Below, piece after piece: positions 17,867-28,214 of a stretch of 64,000 bases of DNA; the first letter of the stretch is position 1, and each line of letters starts with the position of its first letter. Under the pieces are notes generated by a model. That model had not been told where the DNA came from and searched no databases. It was given only the letters and a program-made list of their open reading frames with translations. Source of the stretch: Chondrus crispus (Eukaryota > Rhodophyta > Florideophyceae > Gigartinales > Gigartinaceae); assembly GCF_000350225.1 (NCBI RefSeq), contig NW_005178987.1, positions 120,604 through 184,603 of the forward strand. The letters run 5' to 3'. The translations under genes and the position numbers were made by a program.

Positions 17867-18868
17867 CTATCGAGGTGGAGACGTGAAGACAGGGAGTAGT
17901 GGTTCTCTGTCTGGGTTGCCAGCCAACGCGATGAGAAGTTGCAAACACAGACTGAGGTGGTCTGTGTAGAGCGTGACGGCAGCAGGGACCACGTCATCTG
18001 GACCAAGCTCGTCAATGAGGAGGTAAGCTATGTGGCAAAGAGGAGCAAGAGAACAAAATAATGCAGCAGAAAGGGATGCATGGTTAGTACATATGCAACA
18101 AGACGAGCGAGACGCATTGGAATGTGTGATGTAACTGTGCAAAGAGAGGGAAATCGAAATCGCTGAAGCAGGGGCAAAAAACTTACTGTTGTACAGGACG
18201 AACAGACAAAAGAGGGTGCTGGTGAAGAGAATGAAGGCGAAAGAGGCTTCAGCAGATGGTTGGCCAGTGCGCTTCATGCCAAAGTTGATGAGGGAACACA
18301 TGCCAGCGAACACGAGGAGAGTATATGCACCGCCCGCAGCAAAGGAAAAGTCCCAATGACTCACGGAAGTGTACATCGTAATGCCAGTCAACACAACGAG
18401 CGAAGTGACCAACGACTCGATGGCGAGAGTACCGAGTCCGCTCTCTGCGTACGTAACGCACACACTTCCGAAAAGGACACTCTGGCAAAACGTGAACGTG
18501 AACATGTAGATGAGTGCATCGTTCACAGAGACCATAAACCTTTGAAGCAAGTGGATCAGGGAGACAAAGGTGGCGATACTGGAGGCGCCAATAACGATCG
18601 GGTAGAATGTGTTGACAAAGGATGTAATGGGTCCGTAGTGCGTGAATAATGTACACATGCACGTGGCAATGAGGACCTGGACCGTGATGAGACCGTAGAT
18701 CTTTGACAGGAACTCGAGTCTGATCTTCGGCAAGACATCCGAGACGACGATGATACCACCTTGCTCCTCTACGAGCAGAGGAGAGAGTACGGAGAGGTAT
18801 GACATGGAGCGTGCGGAAGGAGCCTCAACGTAGAATGAGACTTGAGGGCAAGTGCGAGGTTGAGCCAT
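17867..18868 (-). CDS. BAX inhibitor-1/TMBIM family membrane protein, copy 3 (A)
   Basis: Exons 18868-18187 and 18027-17867 encode 280 residues. The intron (18,028-18,186; 159 nt) has GTAAGT, TACTAAC and CATAG, and contains no in-frame stop. The spliced junction reads LFVLYN|TYLLIDELGPDD, so the usual Asp of the Asp-Thr signature is Asn here. The start MAQPRTC is followed by the conserved SYLSVLSPLLVEEQGG and LPKIRLEFLSKIYG segments. The protein has seven hydrophobic segments and a C-terminal extension (REPLLPVFTSPPR) absent from copies 1 and 2. The Asn change and the tail suggest functional drift within the family. Its near-identical partner is at 41,563-42,564. Confidence 0.86.
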   Translation of the reverse strand: MAQPRTCPQVSFYVEAPSARSMSYLSVLSPLLVEEQGGIIVVSDVLPKIRLEFLSKIYGLITVQVLIATCMCTLFTHYGPITSFVNTFYPIVIGASSIATFVSLIHLLQRFMVSVNDALIYMFTFTFCQSVLFGSVCVTYAESGLGTLAIESLVTSLVVLTGITMYTSVSHWDFSFAAGGAYTLLVFAGMCSLINFGMKRTGQPSAEASFAFILFTSTLFCLFVLYNSKFFAPASAISISLSLHSYITHSNASRSSCCICTNHASLSAALFCSLAPLCHIAYLLIDELGPDDVVPAAVTLYTDHLSLCLQLLIALAGNPDREPLLPVFTSPPR

Positions 18869-19889
18869 TGTATGAAGTGGAAGCAGGGCTAAGTGAGCGT
18901 GAAGCGAAGATAGCCAAGAAGGGAGAACAGGTGAAAGGAACGAGCGGAGAAGGGAGAGAAGTTATGGGAGTGGAGGGAAAGGAGAAGGGGAGGTGAGGAA
19001 TGGATGGGAGGCGGGGGAGTGCAGCATTTAAGTTGCAGTATGACCACGGAATTTGAGAAAGTCATTAGTCAGGGGAGGTGCAGCGCTGTGCGTTAAAATA
19101 TGCGAAGTGAGCACGACGTTGATGGATGTTGAGTTAGGAGTTTAGGTGCTGTAGACGGGGTAGTATAGAGGGGTAGAACGTAGTTGATAGGAATAGAAGA
19201 GTAGAGCGCCGCCAAGAAAGTATACGTAATTGCAGCGACGAGAGAGAAAGAAGGCAACTATGCCCTGGAGAAGGTGCTGGACATGTTTTCATGTGTGCAT
19301 TTTGTGGTATGCGTCTGTGAGAGTTTTAAATGTATATGGTGTGTTGACAACGACGGATGACCTTGATACACATGCTCGCTTCTCTGTTTCAGTTGATGGA
19401 TGATGCATAGGTGCTGAAATGAAAAATCGGCCACCGTTTCCCACTGGTGCACTTGGGTGCACCACTGACAATCGCAGCAACCGCGACTTTTACTGACGGT
19501 GCGTGAGTGTACGTTCCAGTGGATACCGGGAGATACCCGGGGATGCTGGTGGCTGTCAGTGGATAGCACTGCGTAGCAGTGGATAGCAGTTGTGGATGTG
19601 GTCCGGTGGCCCGTCGGCCCAGATAGAGCAGGAGATTGAGACATTTCGACGTATGAAAACTACCCATAGTAGAGTTAATCATTGAGTTAGTCAAAGAGAG
19701 TTGGATCAGTTTTTGGGGTGCGTCTCGATTCTCTGAACTTTTTTCACTTCACCCGCTGTACACGTGTTAACGTGGGACCTCCGGAGTCATCGACCTCCGG
19801 AGTCATCATACAGCACAGTATACGTATATTAAATATCGTTTAATTCTCGGTTACTTCGAATATGGAATATTTGTGTATTATTGACTTTG

Positions 19890-20190
19890 AATAAATATAT
19901 GAGGCCAGTTGGTTGTTTGCGCGTTGAGATCGCTTTTTGATTCCCGGTGATATTGATCTTGAGCGAAGCTTTTCTCGGACAGGTTTCCCCGTCCACTTTC
20001 CCATCCCTTTCCAAATCAGCAACCCCCACCTTAAGAGACTCTTACGTGCACCATGTCGTGGGTACTTTTGTTTTCTCCAATTGCCTTTGCGTATTGTCCC
20101 ACACAGAGCATCTTCTTTTCCACGCTCACAGAAAACGAAACCACTGACATTCCAATTTGTCCCACTCCCCCCCCCCCCCGGCAGAACCAA
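19890..20190. repeat. Duplicated spacer segment S, copy 3 (A)
   Basis: Homologous to 12,110-12,350 and 17,240-17,540. It ends in a poly-C run (about 20,166-20,179) just past the 3' end of the membrane-protein gene. Confidence 0.6.
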
Positions 20191-20222
20191 ACCTTGGCGC
20201 AATTTAGGAAAAATTGCCTGAC

Positions 20223-21665
20223 TCACACTCCACTCCTCTCATTTATCGTCGCAGCCGTCCATGAAAAATTACTGTCCCCGTCATTCGCCTCCTCATCAAA
20301 AAATGCTTCGTCCTTCACTTGTTCTATCAACACACGTGCCATCGAGATCGGTTTCAAGACAAGCCGCACCACAAAAAGTATTATCAACAAGATAACGAAG
20401 ACGATCAGCAGCAAGTACACACCCGCCACGCGCCCTTGTTCTGATATCAAGCCTGCGATTCCTTTTTCGATATTGTCCAAGAGAACGTTTTGATACTCTG
20501 CCACCTCCTCAATCTCTGTCAAAATTGCACTTGCATACAGCTCACGAATTCCTGAATTCATCGCTTGGTATGGTGAGTTCATTCCGACCTGGAATGTTGT
20601 CACCAATCCCCTGACCGTTTCATTTACGTCTCCTCTCTTGCCCCTCCACAAAAAAATTACCTTCTCCACTTGCTTTTGTTCCACAGTTTTCAGCTCCTCC
20701 ACAAGCTCTTTGCATGACTTGCTTGAAAATGGCTTGTTGCACACCCATTCCATCGATGAATATATGAAACGCTCATGAATGTATTTGGCATGATCCATTG
20801 CAGCGTTATCTCGACTTTGGAAAAGAACTCTCCGAGCTCCGCCATCAGTCGCGTCAAGAAATAATTCTGCCCGCAGACGAAGATGGAAAAAGGCTTCTCC
20901 AAACGTGATGTTGTGGTCAACTCCGCCTCGGTGGTACCAAGACGACACTTCAATTAAGTTTGAGACATCGGTCTCTTCCGTCAAGTCTTCCTTTTCCTCG
21001 AGAAGGGAGCACGCGCTGACCATGAAATTTCTGGTTTGAGCACTCTTGGTCATGATTGGAGACACGCATATCCTATTTCCTGCTACTCTGCGAATGAGCC
21101 TCGCAACGCCGCGACTGGTACCTATCGGGTGCACCCCTTTGATGTTGTACGCATTCTCAGAGCTGGACACGGTGATCGGTTGTGTGAGCACAACAGCGGC
21201 GACCTCGACAACGAATAGGGCCAACGTAATTCCAACGACGACAAGGGAGGCAAGGGTCTGTTGTCGGGAAGTTATTTGACGTCTGCTATTTCCTTCTTGT
21301 CGATGTAGAGAGGACAGGTGCGACCAGATGTTGCGAAAGTGTGACAGCTCATCTACTAAGCACGCATATACGACGCTTATTGGGGAGAGTCGCCGTGCTC
21401 TTCGCGTTCGCATGAGAATGACTTGCACAATCTCGGAAACGACTGCAATGAGAAAAACAGAGAGGACACCGAGCAAAAACTCTTCGGTGGGACCAACAGA
21501 ACGGCGGAGCACTCCGACGAGATGAACATCCTTTACCAGGAATTTGTCATGTCCAACAATGTAAATGCCGGCGAAGACATTTTCCGAGACATTGAGGAAG
21601 TTTGGCGGGGGGCTCGGAATACCAAACAGTACTTCCTTGCCATTGTCAACATAAATGCCGCCCAT
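20223..21665 (-). CDS. Three-TM membrane protein of unknown function (A)
   Basis: A single exon encodes 480 residues. The start MGGIYVDNG has a GCCATGG context and an in-frame stop 12 nt upstream. Hydrophobic spans are at about 62-85, 137-161 and 413-436. A loop of about 250 residues (162-412) separates the last two and carries four Cys (about 200, 219, 309, 318) and N-x-T sites (about 252 and 348), consistent with an extracytosolic or lumenal domain stabilised by disulfides. A basic RTRRARR follows TM1. The C-terminal tail is acidic (EQVKDEAFFDEEANDGD). I do not recognise the family. It sits beside the BI-1 cluster on the same strand and was duplicated with it. Copy B has about ten amino-acid changes and no breaks in the part that can be read, which suggests that both copies are kept functional. 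Confidence 0.75.
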   Translation of the reverse strand: MGGIYVDNGKEVLFGIPSPPPNFLNVSENVFAGIYIVGHDKFLVKDVHLVGVLRRSVGPTEEFLLGVLSVFLIAVVSEIVQVILMRTRRARRLSPISVVYACLVDELSHFRNIWSHLSSLHRQEGNSRRQITSRQQTLASLVVVGITLALFVVEVAAVVLTQPITVSSSENAYNIKGVHPIGTSRGVARLIRRVAGNRICVSPIMTKSAQTRNFMVSACSLLEEKEDLTEETDVSNLIEVSSWYHRGGVDHNITFGEAFFHLRLRAELFLDATDGGARRVLFQSRDNAAMDHAKYIHERFIYSSMEWVCNKPFSSKSCKELVEELKTVEQKQVEKVIFLWRGKRGDVNETVRGLVTTFQVGMNSPYQAMNSGIRELYASAILTEIEEVAEYQNVLLDNIEKGIAGLISEQGRVAGVYLLLIVFVILLIILFVVRLVLKPISMARVLIEQVKDEAFFDEEANDGDSNFSWTAATINERSGV

Positions 21666-22169
21666 GGCGTATGGTTAAGAATAAGATTCACGTCAAATAT
21701 CAAATATGTTTGTTTCAACACTGATAAGCGACGTGTGAAACGGCAGGGGTCTGGAGAGCGAGGATTGCCCGGAAGTGGAAAAATGGGAGCACTCGCTGAG
21801 CAATTTCCAAACAGCAAGATGAGTGTGTGAAAACGATCTATTGGGTGATTTCTCGCCCCTCACTGAGAAACATGAGGCTTCTACGGTGATCACGTCCGGA
21901 GAGTGAGGTAATGTTGCGGGGGACACGGCCGAAAGATGGGCAAAATGACTGCTAATACCCTTCGAAGGATATTAGCATCCGAAAGATGGCCAAATGACTG
22001 CTATATACCCTTCGAAGGGTACTATTTCTGAGAAAAATGTTGAGAAAGGAAGTAAAGCCTCCGTTACTTGCGCAGTGTATCACTTCTGAGAAGTACACGT
22101 GCAGTCTGCATGGGTGTTAGTTATGGTTGTGACGATGCCTCTCGTGTGGCGGAACTCTCCAAACAAGTA

Positions 22170-23216
22170 CAGGGGGGGTCGCGCAATAGTGCCACTTTGA
22201 GTAGTGCTTCCCACACATTAGTGCTATGCAAAACGCCTTGGCACAGTTATCATACTTCCTACACGTGTTCATACACGTGTGCCCGCTGCATATGTCGCAC
22301 AGCACGTAGCGCCGCATCACGCACAGCGGGCACGGGATCTGCTGCTTGACTTTGGCAGAGAACATCTGGGCGGGGCGCCGCAGGGGGGGGAGGGGTAGAG
22401 CGAGTGCAAGGGAGGAGAGAGCGGACAGGGGGAGAGGCAGGGACGTTCGCAGCTGTCGCCTATTGAGAGGTACAGTAGAATTCCGCTTCAAAGCCTGGCA
22501 TCTCTGATCGCTCGCTTCAAACAGGACATGTCCTGTACCCATACACAACTGTATGTAAATGATTGTGTTTTGGCGCTTTCAGTATAGTGCCATTCACGCA
22601 ATAGTGCCATATGTCGAGGTCTGTTCCGGTATAGCACTATTGCGTGGGAACCCCTGTACCGGTCTTACTAAGAAGCCAGGACAGCACAGTAAGGACGCTG
22701 CATATGTAAGTAATGATGCAATTTTCCAGGAAGGAACCTTTGGCCCATTTCAGTAAGTGTCCACATACAGTGGACCACACCCAATAGTGCTACCCTGTGA
22801 CAAGGGCTTCTAATTGGCACTATTGGGAGGGTAGCACTATACCATATTGCACTTAGAGAAGACATTGGCTTCCCCTATTGGGGTACGAAGAAGTCATTTA
22901 AGATTGATTGCCTTTCTCCCGCGAGCTCTCTTTCAATCCTACATTGATTGAAAACACGTTTCGCCTTGCTGGCCATAGTTGGTTTGTTGGAAGGGAGAGC
23001 TCAAAACATTGGTAGGGGGTGTCGGAATGAAGACATTCGATGTTACAGACAGGCAGCTTGGCGACGAATGGTGGCGCCCATGACACCGCCACCCGCCGGC
23101 GCACTGCCTGCCATCTGTCCACGTGGCACTATGATAAATGCGTGCCAAAGCACTTTACCTAGCACTATTCGGAGGGTTGCACTATTCAAAGTGGCACTAT
23201 ATCGCGACCCCCCCTG
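22170..23216. mobile_element. 1,047-bp TIR element with CAATAGTGCCA array (copy A)
   Basis: The ends read CAGGGGGGGTCGCG and continue as imperfect inverted repeats for about 40 bp (GTGCCACTTTGA is shared), flanked by TA. About a dozen direct and inverted CAATAGTGC/GCACTATTG motifs lie inside, probably transposase-binding sites. A short minus-strand frame (about 22,130-22,365) has a Cys-rich CPLC...CDIC...HTC pattern that could be a remnant zinc finger. No transposase is recognisable. TA sites with CAG ends suggest the pogo/mariner group. The copy B equivalent was split by a copia insertion. Confidence 0.78.
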
Positions 23217-23469
23217 TATGTTTTAACACAAACGCCTCCATGTACTGTACAGTAATGACGGGACCGTTAATGTTTCACAATTGTTTTCCTTGTCACAAAA
23301 ACGGTGAACGCATGAAGAAACTCTGGATTTACCGTCACGCAATCAACATTGCATTGAGTGGCCAAACGACCGAATGCAGTGTCGGGAGACCGCAAGCCGG
23401 GCTGTCCGGAGGGGTTGTTGACGTGTGGGTACAGGGTTAATAAATACAGAGTGAAATCACGATACAGTA

Positions 23470-24157
23470 ACGTTGTCCGTAAAATAACGCGTTGTTTTTT
23501 TCCGTTTGCCCACAAACTCGCTGGACGTAAAATAAACCCGAGTTTGAAAAATCCCACCACGAGTTTTGCGGACTGACCTCCAGCAAGGTACCTGCCCCGC
23601 AACAAACGTAAGTCTGGTACATCGTTGTGCCGTCCGACGGATCACGTGCACCTGGGCGAATACTCGCTGAAGCGAATATTGTAGCTCGCCACAAGGATAG
23701 AGTAGTTCTCAGTCGAAAGGGCGATGTGTTTCGTCTTCTTGACGGGCTGAGGGGGGCCGTTTAGAGAGGACCGCTTTTTAGAAGCTTCTACATGTCTGTC
23801 TTCTGCGATTGCTTTAGCGGCATATGTGGCAGATCTTGTGGTGCTTCGATCCGTTGATGGACTCTGGGTAGATGAACTGATAGGGGCATCCATGACGCAA
23901 ACCGGTACGAACCGTGCAGTATGAGACTCGTTTGTGCTGATGAGAGAGCGGAAACCCCACTTCGTTTTCCTTCAAGACGGGTCGATCCGGCACTGCCGTA
24001 CAGTAATCAGGCGGATGTGAAAACTCGTGGAAAACTCACATGTCCCGAGTTTTCGGTTGCTGTGAGTTTTGCAAAACTCGTCTGAAAATTTTGCAATCAG
24101 AAAATCCGAGCAAACTCGCGGCCAAAACACGTGTTTTCGCGACTTTACGGACAACGT
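23470..24157. mobile_element. 688-bp TIR element (ACGTTGTCCGTAAA ends, copy A)
   Basis: Terminal inverted repeats ACGTTGTCCGTAAA are flanked by TA. Subterminal AAACTCG/CGAGTTTT motifs recur near both ends, especially 23,515-23,570 and 24,020-24,130. There is no coding capacity that I can support; the 83-codon minus-strand frame at 23,642-23,893 shows no domain. Probably a mariner-like MITE. Copy B has the same element at 56,409-57,098. Confidence 0.75.
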
Positions 24158-24634
24158 TAATGGTGGGTTATCTTCGAAAATGAACCCTCCGACCTTGTCA
24201 CTTTCACTGTAAACCGTGGCATACAGCTTGCAAATATGTCAGATCGTGACGCTGAAGTGACCCTTTCTTAACCGGCGTGACTCAGACATTCGCTCAGGCA
24301 TTTAGACAGACCTGCACCGCACACGCCCTCACCTGAAGCGCACAAGTATGCATATGATTGGATACAGTAGACACAGTAGATGCTCGAGGGTCTGCAACCA
24401 GGACATAAGGATCCGCCACACTGTACAAGCACATCACTGCCCTCAAGCCCTTATGAAGCCATCGGACTCAGCCTGATTGCAACTCCTTATCAAAGAGCGA
24501 TAGGATTGTGCTTAAAGTTCTCCGTACGGCACTGGGAAGAGCGCACCACGCGCTGTTTCTACCACAGCGAACTGGGTGTTATTATTTAGAATGTTGATGG
24601 TCTCCAGAATCTAGCAAAATCTATGGGTTGTTTG
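24158..24634. other. Right end of copy A, no gene recognised
   Basis: The sequence is nearly unchanged in copy B (57,099-57,575). A 69-codon frame at 24,380-24,589 is identical in both copies, but so is the surrounding DNA, so this is not evidence of coding. Confidence 0.5.
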
Positions 24635-24701
24635 TGTAGTGCAATGCGCCTGTCAGGCAGAGACCGCGGTCAGATGGTTCAGCAAAAACAACAACAGCAA
24701 C

Positions 24702-26836
24702 TGTAGTGCAATACGCACCTAAAAAGGAGGGTGAAAAGATGTGAAAAAGGAAAAAAATTGGATACCGTAGTCCGGATTTGGGGGACTTACGTGTGCGACA
24801 AAGCGCACGATTATTTTAATTATTTCATTCATTTACTAATTAGATCTAGAATCTAGAGCCGGGAGCTACTGTACTCGCCCCGGCGGGGCTCTATATAACT
24901 TAGCTCTTTGTCCGACCAAGTCAATAAAGACAACCCGAGTTGCCGGAGTTGGATCTCGCCTTCGTCGAAGACCGCTTCCGTTCACGCGACGGGCTTCACT
25001 TCTACGCTGTTAACGACATCCTCTATTGCTCAGGGTCCCATTCCTTTTCCTTATCCTTTTACCTTTTCTATCTCTACATCTGTTTTTCCCTTAATTGTGT
25101 TGGTTCCACTGGAGTCGGTTGCGACGGATCCCGTGTATGTGTTTTTGCCATCTGGCAACACGTTGTGTAGCGCTGCAACTGTTTCAAGTTCCGTCGGAAG
25201 GCTGTTGTAACGACGCCTCCGTCGAAGGTCTTACTGTATAAGACAGAGTTGGTACCGCCTACCGCTATCGCGATCGCGCTGGTAAGGGTGTTTTTAGCCA
25301 TCGGGAAACACGTCGGTAGTAGCGTTGCTACATGGTTACGATCCCGTCGGGTAGTGCTGAACAAGCCCCCGTCGAAGACCTTGAATTATACGCAAGGTGC
25401 TGAAGACGCTCGTCGAGCATTGGCCTTACAACCCAGCGAACCGCGGTTACATTCTCGTAGACAAGCCCAACCCGCACTCGTCGAGCGCTCAAGTCTTCAC
25501 AAGTCTCTACCACCATTATCCTCCCGGGCCGGGTGTCTTTCCTTAACCCCCCCGTCGGAGTCGAGATACCGTGGGCCGCATGCGGCGAGACTCCGTTTCC
25601 CCTTGTGTNNNNNNNNNNNNNNNNNNNNNNNNNNNNNNNNNNNNNNNNNNNNNNNNNNNNNNNNNNNNNNNNNNNNNNNNNNNNNNNNNNNNNNNNNNNN
25701 NNNNNNNNGGGCGGTGACTCGGTTTGGCATATAGGTGGCCGGCAAGTCCCACACAAGGGGAAACGTAGTCTCGAACGCCCCGTAGCGCGTGCCATCGGCA
25801 GTGGTTGTTGCTGTTGTTGTTTTTCTTCTTTTGTTTTACCGTCGGACTGTGTTCGCGGCCTGCCGGGCACATTGCACTACAGCAACAAAAAGAAGAACTG
25901 CCGATGGCACAGCGCTACGGATTGTCCCATTCTCCCTTCTCCGTTTAAACGAGCTTGCGACTTGTAGTAGCTCAGATCCCTGATAGGGGGGGCACAGAGA
26001 AATAGCCCGGCCCGGGATCGATGTGGTAGAGACTTGCGAAGAGAACTGCTCGACGAGTGTGGGGTGGGGCGCGTACTTAGGTACCCCGGTACCACTGGGT
26101 TGTAAGGCCAATGCTCGTTGAGCTTCCTCGACACCTTGTAACGCGACAAGGCCTTCGATGGGGGCGTCGCAACGCAGCCCGACGGGATGAAATGAAAGTA
26201 GCAGCGCTACGTCAACTGTGCCGCCCGATGGCACGAAACACCTACACCGGTTCGGTCGCAACCGGGGCCGATGGCACCAACACTGGCTTGTAACGCGACG
26301 AAGCCCTTCGAGGGAGACGTCGTTGCAACAGTCTCCGTCGGAAAAAGGGTCACAGTAGCAGCGCTACGTCAACTGTGTCGCCCGATGGCAAAGACACCTA
26401 CACCGGTTCGGTCGCAAACGAGGCCGATGGCACCAACACAAGATAAGGGAAAAATAGGTACAATTAGAGGTAGAAAAGGATAGGGAAATAAAGGAAAAGA
26501 AAAGGGAACCCCCGAGCGCAAAGGATAAAGTAATCTGTAGTTAAAGGGAATGTCTTGTAAAAGACGGACTTCAACCAAGGCGATATCAGACTCTGGCAAC
26601 TCGGGTTGGTTTATTGACTTGGTCGGTCAAAGGGCTAAGTTATATAGAGCCCCGCCGGGGCGAGTACAGTAGCTCCCGGCTCTAGATTCTAGATCTAATT
26701 AGTAAATAAATTAAATAATTAAAATAATCGTGCGCTTCGTCGCACACGTGTGTCCCCCAAACCCGGACTACAGTATCCAATTTGTTTCCATTTTCACTTC
26801 TTTTCACCCCCCTTTTCAGGTGCGTATTGCACTACA
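24702..26836. mobile_element. Foldback element: long imperfect palindrome
   Basis: The left arm starts TGTAGTGCAATACGCACC and the right arm ends GGTGCGTATTGCACTACA. Matching inverted blocks run inward for most of the arms, including CTAGAATCTAGAGCCGGGAG, GAGCCCCGCCGGGGCGAG and its complement, the CAATAAA/TTTATTG region and AAGTCTCTACCAC. Arms of roughly 0.9-1 kb meet near 25,850, where GCCATCGGCAG (about 25,790) pairs with CTGCCGATGGC (about 25,899). The element begins TG and ends CA, so it may be two inverted LTR-like arms or a Foldback-type transposon. A 100-N gap lies inside. No protein was recognised. A partial direct copy of the tip (TGTAGTGCAATGCGCC) sits at 24,635. Confidence 0.75.
25609..25708. 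other. Assembly gap (100 N) in the foldback
   Basis: The gap is flanked by an extra inverted repeat: 25,586-25,608 against 25,751-25,773 (one mismatch). The missing bases are again the inside of a hairpin. Confidence 0.95.
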
Positions 26837-26959
26837 TATCCCGCTTCCGAGCGCTCTTGCACGCCGCCCCCTTTCCGTATAATCTCCTCACCGTCTTTCT
26901 CATACCCCTACATCGCCGCTTCCGGTAACCTGCCGGAGTGCAAGAGCAAGACGAGCCTG

Positions 26960-27337
26960 ATGTTTCCTTCATCCCCGAGCCATACGAGGGGTGGTACCAA
27001 ACGTAAGCGCCACGGCGTGGGCTTTTCTTCCACTTCCCCCGACCCTCTAGGTCTTCCTTCCATCCCTCGGTTACCCCCTGATTCCCAACACGCCGGCCCA
27101 GCTCGCCCCCCTTCTCCTACGGCTGTTTCGGTTGCCGCCCCCTTGTCACCAATCGTAGACGCAGTCCAATCGACAAGGGGAGGTTCGACATCCCCGTCCT
27201 CTCCAGATGTTATCAAAAAGAACGACGGCGTCGCCAGCGTCTATCGCACATTGCTCCGTGCTCACGGAATAAACGAGGGGGCTCTTCGAGGAGCGTCCCT
27301 CGTTGACCTGCGCTTACTGGCGCAGCTTGTCGCCTCA
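26960..27337 (+). pseudogene. Unknown ORF truncated by an LTR-element insertion
   Basis: The frame from MFPSSPSHTRGGTKRKRH is Pro/Ser-rich with a basic cluster (KRKRH), then a helical stretch VASVYRTLLRAHGINEG and LVDLRLLAQLVAS. It is cut at 27,337 by the chromovirus. The sequence resuming beyond the right LTR belongs to a copia element, so this may be part of an older mobile element rather than a host gene. No family recognised. Confidence 0.4.
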
Positions 27338-28005
27338 TGTAGTATAACGACGGACGCGCGCGCGGGGAGATTATTATCCGTGCGGCCGTGCACGGTGTAC
27401 ACGTGGGCGGGTGTGCCCACGTGTAGGGAGCGCGCTCGTGCCGAGTGGTCGTAATCTGGCGTACGTGTACAGTAGTGCACGTGTGGGCCAAGCGGTAGTT
27501 TGCTAGTATTACGCGTGTACGCTAGCACACGTGGCATCCGTGCGGTAGTCTGTAAGCAGCGCGTGTGTACAGTAGTACACACGTGTACCTGCAGCGTCCG
27601 CGCGGTAATTAGGAATTGAGGCGCTAGTTTTTTAATTGCGTACAGTACCTGGTACGCACTAGGCGGCAGGTACTGTACACTGGGACAGGTGTCCGAAGCG
27701 TCCCTCTGAGGGGTTAAGACCTGACACCCGTCCCCACCAGTAAACTTGGGCAAGCTCGCCCCCGTCCCTTTTGCGCCTACGTACGTCCGCTTTCGGTTGT
27801 CTGTCGCGCGCGCTGGCTTCTAACCCGTTACCGGTCGCTCCCGTTCACGCACCACGGAGCGACTGCGTGTAACCGGCCAGTGAGCCACTCCCTTTTCGCG
27901 AGCTCGTCCGATCGGTTTAATTCTCGCGTCGCGTCCGCGCCGCGTGCTCCCTCGCTAAAGCCTCCGCCTCTCACCCAACCCAGGGCGGAGAGGAGTTATC
28001 CCACA
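27338..28005 (+). repeat. Left LTR of the chromovirus
   Basis: 668 bp, starting TGTAGTATAACG and ending TTATCCCACA. Rich in CACGTG/GTACAC-type palindromes and TACAGTA words around 27,390-27,680. Confidence 0.95.
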
Positions 28006-28214
28006 TTTGGTACTCTTGTGGAGGGGATAACTCTCGAGGTTGAGCCGCACGCGTGGTCGCTCGATCGCGCGCAGAACCGTACGGACGGAAAAGGTTGAGA
28101 AATCACCGCGTCGATCGCGAATCGTATTCGACGATGAACTGACCGGATCAAGGGGGAGACTCCGCCTCCGGGCGTCTAAGCACCCGCAGTGGCAGTGGGG
28201 CACCGCGCCCCCGG

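Larger units (their letters stand above)
14830..24634. repeat. Segmental duplication, copy A
   Basis: Copy A aligns to copy B (38,526-57,575) end to end in the same orientation at an estimated 98-99% identity by eye. The offset is exactly 23,696 over the first 5 kb. It contains BI-1 copies 2 and 3, the three-TM protein gene and two TIR elements. Copy A lacks the four large insertions present in B. The left edge in B abuts the 3' LTR of a copia remnant, and the right edge in A abuts TGTAGTGC-type repeat sequence, so both junctions touch mobile DNA. Confidence 0.93.

Noticed and set aside
23642-23893. 83-codon minus-strand ORF
   Set aside because: No domain, inside a TIR element, and its conservation in copy B only reflects the duplication.
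24380-24589. 69-codon ORF identical in A and B
   Set aside because: Surrounding non-coding DNA is equally conserved, so identity gives no evidence of coding.
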